From Mycolicibacter kumamotonensis (GTDB lineage: Bacteria > Actinomycetota > Actinomycetes > Mycobacteriales > Mycobacteriaceae): DNA of 64,000 nt. The position numbers and the translations under genes are program-made. Within the stretch, counting starts at the first letter, position 1; the number at the start of each line of letters is the position of its first letter. Location: assembly GCF_002086285.1 (NCBI RefSeq), contig NZ_MVHU01000002.1:219328-283327 (forward strand), read 5' to 3'. The notes beneath the pieces are model-generated. The model saw only the letters and a program-made list of their open reading frames with translations. It had not been told where the DNA came from and searched no databases. Positions 58,891 to 64,000 of the stretch are shown in pieces.

Positions 58891-59703
58891 CTAACCCGCG
58901 GTCAGGCGGCCCAGAGTCGGCTCGTGCAACAGGGCGTTGGCGGCCACCGCGCTGCCGCCGTGCGGGCCCGGGGCGCCACTCAGATCGGTGAACGTCCCGC
59001 CTGCCTCGCGCACCAGTACATCCAGGGCGGCCAGGTCCCACACCGACACCGCCGGTTCGATGACGACGTCGACGGCGCCCTCGGCCAGCAGGCAGTAGGC
59101 CCAGAAGTCGCCGTAGGACCGCACCCGCCACACCGCGTCGGTCAAGTCGAGGAACTGCTCGCGCAGACCGCGCAGGGCCCAGGTCGTCAGGCCGGCGAAC
59201 GACAGGCTGGCCGAGTCCAGGTCGCCCACCGCCGACACCGACAGTCGTCGCGCCGGGCCGTCACCGAACGTGCCGAACGCGCCCTGGCCTTCGGCGGCCC
59301 ACCATCGCCGGCTCAGCGCGGGGGCGCTGATGACTCCGATGCGCGGCACGCCGTCGATGAGCAGCGCGATCAGGGTGGCCCAGACCGGGACGCCCCGCAC
59401 GAAGTTCTTGGTGCCGTCGATCGGATCGATGATCCACTGGCGGCCGCTGAAAGACGTTGTGCCGCCGAACTCCTCGCCGAGGATCTCATCGTTGGCCCGG
59501 TCGGCGGCCAGCATCTCGCGCAGCGCGGTCTCGACCGCCTGGTCGGCGTCGGTGACGGGGGTGAGGTCCGGTTTGGTGTCCACCCGCAGGTCCAGTGCGC
59601 CGAAGCGGGCCAGGGTGATCGAGTCCGCCCGGTCGGCCAGGGCCAACGCCAGGGTCAGGTCCTCGTGGAGATCGGGGTCGAGATTGTCGTTGCTCTGCGC
59701 CAT
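58891..59703 (-). CDS. hisN: Histidinol-phosphatase HisN (inositol monophosphatase fold)
   Basis: IMPase-type phosphatase of 270 residues. Known: actinobacterial HisN, and Rv3137 in M. tuberculosis, catalyses the histidinol-phosphate phosphatase step. Seen: [12 protein letters not shown] (about 47-58), ILGEEFGG (metal Glu, about 73-80), [19 protein letters not shown] (metal-binding DPIDGT, about 90-95), and [18 protein letters not shown] with the third metal Asp. It lacks the neighbouring pflA-like gene seen in M. tuberculosis; fadE24 follows directly after 112 bases. Divergent from a small membrane protein gene with only 23 bases between starts. Confidence 0.9.
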   Translation of the reverse strand: MAQSNDNLDPDLHEDLTLALALADRADSITLARFGALDLRVDTKPDLTPVTDADQAVETALREMLAADRANDEILGEEFGGTTSFSGRQWIIDPIDGTKNFVRGVPVWATLIALLIDGVPRIGVISAPALSRRWWAAEGQGAFGTFGDGPARRLSVSAVGDLDSASLSFAGLTTWALRGLREQFLDLTDAVWRVRSYGDFWAYCLLAEGAVDVVIEPAVSVWDLAALDVLVREAGGTFTDLSGAPGPHGGSAVAANALLHEPTLGRLTAG

Positions 59704-59726
59704 GGCTGCAGTCCTACCATGGCCTG

Positions 59727-60056
59727 ATGTGGGAGATGTGGGCGCTGCTGTTGCTGTTGGCGATTCTGGCGGTGTTCCTGGCGCCGCGGTTCTTCCGGCC
59801 CGGACCGGGCGGCGGGGCGCAGGAGGGCACCCTGCTGGTCACCGGTGTCAGTCCGCGACCCGACGTCGACGGGGTGCAGTACGTCACGATCACCGGCGTG
59901 CTGAACGGACCCACGTTGGATGAGCACGAGGTCTATCAGCGCCTGGCGGTCGACGTGGCCAACTGGCCGCGCATCGGCGAATTGCTGCCGGTGGTGTACT
60001 CGCCGCGCAACCCCGACAACTGGAATCTGGTAGCCCCACCATCCCCCGGGGAGTGA
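59727..60056 (+). CDS. Small membrane-anchored protein, unknown function
   Basis: Protein of 109 residues. Seen: an N-terminal hydrophobic helix ([19 protein letters not shown], about 5-23), a Gly-rich turn, then a compact beta-type domain ([30 protein letters not shown]..., ending in [15 protein letters not shown]). No known family is recognised. The last motif, with Tyr-Ser-Pro-Arg-Asn-Pro, resembles short conserved mycobacterial membrane proteins that end in a DxNxW-type sequence. Start ATG 59727. Transcribed away from hisN and toward fprA. Confidence 0.75.
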   Translation: MWEMWALLLLLAILAVFLAPRFFRPGPGGGAQEGTLLVTGVSPRPDVDGVQYVTITGVLNGPTLDEHEVYQRLAVDVANWPRIGELLPVVYSPRNPDNWNLVAPPSPGE

Positions 60057-60112
60057 ATCGGCCGGCGGCGTCGCGTCGGGAACTCTTGCGCGCGTCGCAG
60101 CACGCTCCCCGC

Positions 60113-61489
60113 TCAGCCGCGCCCGACCCGAAGCATCTCGGCGACGCTGACCAGCTTGACCCGGGGCCGGCCGTGCGGCTCCCCGCTGGATCGCTCGTGG
60201 GCGTCGATCAGCTGCCAGTGCTCGCCGGTCACCAGGTCGGGCTGGCGTGACAGCAGCCACTTGAGCAGCTGCACATCGCGGTCCGCGTCGACATCGGGCA
60301 ACTCGGCTGCTGCTGCCCGAGCGGCCAGGTCGGCGGCGAGTGTATCGACGGTGGCCTGCGAGTCGCTCTTGTTGGAACCGATCACCCCCGAGGGCCCGCG
60401 CTTGATCCACCCGACCACGTACTGGTTGCGGGTGCCCTCGATACGGCCGTCGGTGTGCGGAATGGTGCAGCTGCGCTCGTCGAACGGCAGACCCGGCGTC
60501 GGCACCCCGCGGTAGCCGACCGCGCGCACCACCAGATCGACCGGCAGCACCTCGCGCTCCCCGGTGTCGCGGGCGCTGACCCTGCCGTCTTCGTCGGTGA
60601 CCAGCTCGTTGCGGCCCAGGACGATCTCCTGGACCCGGCCCTCGCCGCGGATCTCGATCGGGGAGGTGCGGAACCGGAACACGATCCGGCGGTTGCCCGG
60701 ATGCTGTTCGCGGCCGACGTAACCGCTGAGCACCTTGAAGTTCGCCTTGGCGTGTTTGCCGGAGGCGTCGACGTCGGACTCGGTGATGCCGTCTAACTCT
60801 TCGGGTTCGATCACCACGTCGACGCCCTCGAGGCTTTTCATCTCGCCCAGTTCTCGTAGTTCGGGGCTGGTGAAGGTGGCCTGCAGCAGCCCGCGCCGGC
60901 CGATGATCACCACCTCTTCGATACCGCGCGGGTGCAGCAGTTCCAGCGCGTGGTCGGCGATGTCGGTGCTCCGCAGCTCGTCGGGGTCGCTGACCAGAAT
61001 GCGGGCCACGTCCAGGGCCACGTTGCCGTTGCCGATCACCACCGCGCGCTTACCGCTCAGGTCCGGAGTCATGTCGGTGTAGTGCGGGTGGCAGTTGTAC
61101 CAGCCGACGAAGTCGACGGCCGCGAGGCTGCCGGGCAGGTCTTCGCCCGGGATACCGAGGTGGCGGTCGGACTGTGCTCCCACGGCGTAGATCACCGCGT
61201 CGTAGCGTTCGGCAAGTTCTGCGGGCTGGACGTGTTCGCCGACGGCGATGTTGCCGAAGAACCGGAATCGGGGATCGGCGGCGGTCTTCTCGAACTGCGC
61301 ACTGATCGACTTGATCTTCGGGTGATCGGGTGCCACGCCGGAGCGCACCAGACCCCACGGCGTGGGCAGCATCTCCAGCATGTCGACGCGCACATCGACC
61401 TCGCCGCCCGCGGCCAGCTTGAGCAGGGAGGCCGCGGCGAAATACCCGGACGGACCGGAGCCGACGATCGCGACGTGGTAGGGCCGCAT
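60113..61489 (-). CDS. fprA: NADPH-ferredoxin reductase FprA
   Basis: Adrenodoxin-reductase-like flavoprotein of 458 residues (M. tuberculosis FprA has 456). It passes electrons from NADPH through FAD to ferredoxins that serve P450s and other enzymes. Seen: FAD loop [14 protein letters not shown] (about 6-19), [19 protein letters not shown] (44-62), NADPH loop [15 protein letters not shown], and near the C-terminus [19 protein letters not shown] with the family FAD contact. Start ATG 61489 keeps the fold complete; upstream frame is not needed. Divergent from prfB. Confidence 0.95.
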   Translation of the reverse strand: MRPYHVAIVGSGPSGYFAAASLLKLAAGGEVDVRVDMLEMLPTPWGLVRSGVAPDHPKIKSISAQFEKTAADPRFRFFGNIAVGEHVQPAELAERYDAVIYAVGAQSDRHLGIPGEDLPGSLAAVDFVGWYNCHPHYTDMTPDLSGKRAVVIGNGNVALDVARILVSDPDELRSTDIADHALELLHPRGIEEVVIIGRRGLLQATFTSPELRELGEMKSLEGVDVVIEPEELDGITESDVDASGKHAKANFKVLSGYVGREQHPGNRRIVFRFRTSPIEIRGEGRVQEIVLGRNELVTDEDGRVSARDTGEREVLPVDLVVRAVGYRGVPTPGLPFDERSCTIPHTDGRIEGTRNQYVVGWIKRGPSGVIGSNKSDSQATVDTLAADLAARAAAAELPDVDADRDVQLLKWLLSRQPDLVTGEHWQLIDAHERSSGEPHGRPRVKLVSVAEMLRVGRG

Positions 61490-61586
61490 CCTCGAACCTT
61501 CTTTCCTGTGGGGAAGTCGTACATGCACCGGCTTAACCCCGATGCTAGAGGTCGACCCCCGACGGCCGCCGGTAACCTCGGTAAAC

Positions 61587-62702
61587 GTGGAACCCGACCG
61601 CCAGCCTGAGATCGCCGCCCTCGACACCACCTTGACCACGGTGGAGCGGGTGCTAGACGTCGACGGCCTGCGCAGCCGCATCGACAAGCTCGAACACGAG
61701 GCATCCGACCCGAACCTGTGGGACGAGCAGACCCGCGCCCAGCGGGTGACCAGTGAGTTGTCGCACGCCCAGGGGGAGTTACGCCGGGTGGAGGAGCTGC
61801 GCCGGCGCCTGGATGACCTGCCGGTGCTCTACGAACTGGCGGCCGAGGAGGAGGGCCAGGCCGCCGCCGATGCGGTGGCCGAAGCCGACGCCGAGCTGGT
61901 CTCGCTGCGGGCCGACGTCGAGGCGATGGAGGTTCGCACCCTGCTCTCCGGTGAGTACGACGAACGCGAGGCGCTGGTCACGATCCGCTCCGGGGCGGGC
62001 GGTGTGGACGCCGCGGACTGGGCGGAGATGCTGATGCGGATGTACGTCCGCTGGGCCGAGCAGCACAAGTACGGCGTCGAGGTGTTCGACATCTCCTACG
62101 CCGAGGAGGCCGGGATCAAGAGCGCGACGTTCGCGGTGCACGCCCCGTTCGCCTACGGCACGCTCTCGGTGGAGCAGGGCACCCACCGGCTGGTGCGGAT
62201 CAGCCCGTTCGACAACCAGAGCCGCCGGCAGACGTCGTTCGCCGAGGTCGAGGTGCTGCCGGTGGTGGAGACCACCGACCACATCGACATCCCCGAAGGT
62301 GACGTCCGGGTCGACGTCTACCGCTCCAGCGGCCCCGGCGGGCAGTCGGTGAACACCACCGACTCGGCGGTGCGCCTCACCCACATTCCGACCGGGATCG
62401 TGGTCACCTGCCAGAACGAGAAGTCCCAGTTGCAGAACAAGGTGTCGGCGATGCGGGTGCTGCAGGCGAAGTTGTTGGAGCGCAAGCGTTCCGAGGAACG
62501 CGCCGAGCTCGACGCGCTCAAGGGCGACGGCGGCAGCTCGTGGGGCAACCAGATGCGCTCCTATGTGCTGCACCCCTACCAGATGGTCAAGGACCTGCGC
62601 ACCGAGTACGAGGTCGGCAATCCGGCCGCGGTGCTCGACGGCGATATCGACGGATTCCTGGAAGCCGGAATCCGGTGGCGCAACAGGCCCGAAGGCGACT
62701 GA
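61587..62702 (+). CDS. prfB: Peptide chain release factor 2
   Basis: RF2 of 371 residues, recognising UGA and UAA and releasing the nascent chain. Seen: helical N-domain, the stop-codon-reading tripeptide SPF (206-208) that marks RF2 rather than RF1, and the catalytic GGQ (251-253) in [16 protein letters not shown]. The gene is one uninterrupted frame: the programmed +1 frameshift with an in-frame UGA near codon 26 in E. coli is absent. Start GTG 61587 after ggtaaac; an open extension upstream lies inside the divergent promoter region. The mscS-like gene begins 4 bases after its stop. Confidence 0.95.
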   Translation: MEPDRQPEIAALDTTLTTVERVLDVDGLRSRIDKLEHEASDPNLWDEQTRAQRVTSELSHAQGELRRVEELRRRLDDLPVLYELAAEEEGQAAADAVAEADAELVSLRADVEAMEVRTLLSGEYDEREALVTIRSGAGGVDAADWAEMLMRMYVRWAEQHKYGVEVFDISYAEEAGIKSATFAVHAPFAYGTLSVEQGTHRLVRISPFDNQSRRQTSFAEVEVLPVVETTDHIDIPEGDVRVDVYRSSGPGGQSVNTTDSAVRLTHIPTGIVVTCQNEKSQLQNKVSAMRVLQAKLLERKRSEERAELDALKGDGGSSWGNQMRSYVLHPYQMVKDLRTEYEVGNPAAVLDGDIDGFLEAGIRWRNRPEGD

Positions 62703-62706
62703 GTTC

Positions 62707-63609
62707 ATGGTTTTGGCCTTCTCGCCGGGACAGCGCTGGCACGCCCTGTGGCGCAGTGAGATCGGTGAGTGGGTCATCACCAAGGGACTGCGGATCGTCC
62801 TGTTGTTGATCGGGGCGGTGTTGGCGTCGCGGTTCATCACCTGGGCCGCACGCCGCGTCACCCGCCGGCTCGAGCTCGGCTTTCAGGCCAGCGACGCGCT
62901 GGTGCGCTCGGAGGCGTCCAAGCACCGGCAGGCCGTCGCCTCGGTGATCTCCTGGGTGTCGGTGGCCATGCTCGCCGTGGTGGTCGCCGTGGAGATCACC
63001 GCAATCCTCGACGTCCCGGTCGGATCCTTGGTGGGACCGGCCGCGGTGATCGGTGGCGCCCTGGGGTTCGGCGCCCAGAAGCTGGTGCAGGACCTGCTCA
63101 GCGGCTTCTTCATCATCACCGAAAAGCAGTACGGCTTCGGTGATCTGGTGCAGCTGAGCATGGTCGGGGCGTCGGTGGAGGCGCTCGGCACCGTAGAGGA
63201 CGTGACGCTGCGGGTGACCAAGCTGCGCACCGCCGACGGCGAAGTGTTCACCGTCCCCAACGGCAACATCGTCCGCTCGCTGAACCTGTCCAAGGACTGG
63301 GCGCGCGCCGTCGTCGACATCCCCATTCCCACCAGCGCCGACCTGAACCGGGTCAACGAGGTACTGCACCAGGTCTGTGAGAACGCGCGCGAGGCCGACG
63401 CCCCACTGCGGGATCTGCTGTTGGATCAGCCGTCGATCATGGGGGTGGAAAGCATCGAACTCGGCGTCGTCAATCTGCGGATGGTGGCCCGCACCTTGCC
63501 CGGCAAGCAATTCGAGGTGGGACGCCGGCTGCGCATCCAGGTGGTGCGGGCACTGGCATCGGCCGGCGTCGTCACCGCGGGTGAGGTCAAGCCGGGGGAG
63601 GCCTCGTGA
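62707..63609 (+). CDS. MscS-family mechanosensitive channel protein
   Basis: Small-conductance mechanosensitive channel-like membrane protein of 300 residues, resembling Rv3104c. Seen: three hydrophobic segments at about 25-45, 75-98 and 105-135. The last contains the pore-helix type sequence [41 protein letters not shown], with the glycine/alanine packing of MscS TM3 and the beta domain start. ATG 62707 lies four bases after the prfB stop. GTGA overlap with the following gene. Family role is pressure release in osmotic downshock; substrate or gating is not visible here. Confidence 0.87.
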   Translation: MVLAFSPGQRWHALWRSEIGEWVITKGLRIVLLLIGAVLASRFITWAARRVTRRLELGFQASDALVRSEASKHRQAVASVISWVSVAMLAVVVAVEITAILDVPVGSLVGPAAVIGGALGFGAQKLVQDLLSGFFIITEKQYGFGDLVQLSMVGASVEALGTVEDVTLRVTKLRTADGEVFTVPNGNIVRSLNLSKDWARAVVDIPIPTSADLNRVNEVLHQVCENAREADAPLRDLLLDQPSIMGVESIELGVVNLRMVARTLPGKQFEVGRRLRIQVVRALASAGVVTAGEVKPGEAS

Positions 63610-64000
63610 CACTGAGCCCGAAGAAGCCGGAGGCCACCCGCGACGCGGCGAAGCGGCGCTGGCCGGTGCACCTGTTCAATGGCCGGATCCGCACCTCGAC
63701 CGTGGTGCTGATCATCGCGTTCGTCGCGGTGTGGTGGGTCTACGACACCTACCGCACGGAGCCGACACCACCGGCCGCCCCGCAGGTGGTGCCGCCCGGG
63801 TTCATCCCCGACCCGGCCTATACCTGGGTGCCGCGCACCAGGCTGCAGCAGCCCCCGGTGACCATCACCGAGACGGTCACCCCCACCCCGACCACGACCG
63901 AGGCGCCACCGACGCCCGAGGCACCGACACCGTCCCCGGAGCCCGCCTTCCCGTTCTGCCCACCGCTGTGTCCGCCGCCCGCCCTCGCTCCGCCCGAGCC
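63606..64000 (+). CDS. Proline-rich membrane protein, 3' end outside window (Rv3103c-like)
   Basis: At least 131 codons, open at the right edge. Seen: a basic cytoplasmic N-terminus (SPKKPEATRDAAKRRWPVHLFN), one membrane helix of about 20 residues (TSTVVLIIAFVAVWWVYDTY), then an extracytoplasmic stretch rich in Pro and Thr (TETVTPTPTTTEAPP, later CPPLCPPP). Type II topology. Position between mscS and the expected ftsE/ftsX genes matches Rv3103c; function unknown. GTG start 63606 overlaps the mscS stop by 4 bases, so prfB, mscS and this gene form one translationally linked set. Confidence 0.75.
   Translation, partial: MTLSPKKPEATRDAAKRRWPVHLFNGRIRTSTVVLIIAFVAVWWVYDTYRTEPTPPAAPQVVPPGFIPDPAYTWVPRTRLQQPPVTITETVTPTPTTTEAPPTPEAPTPSPEPAFPFCPPLCPPPALAPPE

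Noticed and set aside
61587..61700. Programmed frameshift in prfB
   Set aside because: The reading frame is continuous from the GTG and there is no in-frame stop near codon 25, so no frameshift is needed.

Overview
This window is a high-GC chromosomal segment from a mycobacterium, probably a non-tuberculous species. Evidence is the gene content and order: adnB, a TrkA-type channel gene, nudC, mycoredoxin, uvrD2 and whiB7, followed by neighbours matching the M. tuberculosis Rv3201c-Rv3193c block. Further blocks match Rv3167c-Rv3169, nuoA-N (Rv3145-Rv3158), Rv3143, Rv3137/Rv3139/Rv3140 and Rv3106c-Rv3103c. The species is not identified. Rv numbers are recalled from gene order and protein features; no search was run.

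Layout. 1-7.5 kb: DNA repair and redox genes (3' part of adnB, K+ channel, nudC, mrx1, uvrD2), then whiB7 behind a regulated leader. 7.5-15.4 kb: ABC1-type kinase, an orphan E1-like/TOMM-cyclodehydratase-like protein, a zinc-metalloprotease-family protein, a PDZ/Lon-like protease and a large UPF0182 membrane protein. 15.4-29.2 kb: accessory metabolism, with a DUF2236 oxygenase-like protein, initiator tRNA, amino-acid and short-chain fatty-acid transporters, a MerR/esterase divergent pair, quinone oxidoreductase, hydrolase/LLM oxidoreductase pair, the Rv3169-Rv3168/TetR module, and a PIG-L deacetylase plus Gfo/Idh/MocA pair. 29.2-44.8 kb: complete 14-gene complex I operon on the minus strand, with most junctions overlapping by 1-8 bases. 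44.9-45.3 kb: a 57-bp tandem repeat array between nuoA and an atypical response regulator. 45.9-53.5 kb: a seven-gene minus-strand catabolic cluster (homogentisate-dioxygenase-like protein, alpha/beta hydrolase, CoA transferase, HMG-CoA-lyase-like protein, TetR, acyl-CoA dehydrogenase, aminoglycoside-phosphotransferase-fold protein). 53.6-56.1 kb: a receptor Ser/Thr kinase divergent from a peptidoglycan amidase-like lipoprotein. 56.1-64 kb: FadE23/FadE24, HisN, a small membrane protein, FprA, release factor 2, an MscS channel and the start of a proline-rich membrane protein.

The most informative non-coding structures are the whiB7 leader (promoter, near-leaderless 38-codon reading frame, antiterminator/terminator pair), the 57-bp repeat array upstream of nuo, a MerR-type promoter with a long spacer and perfect dyad, and operator-like palindromes in front of the catabolic cluster and fadE24. 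No prophage, insertion sequence or CRISPR array is visible.
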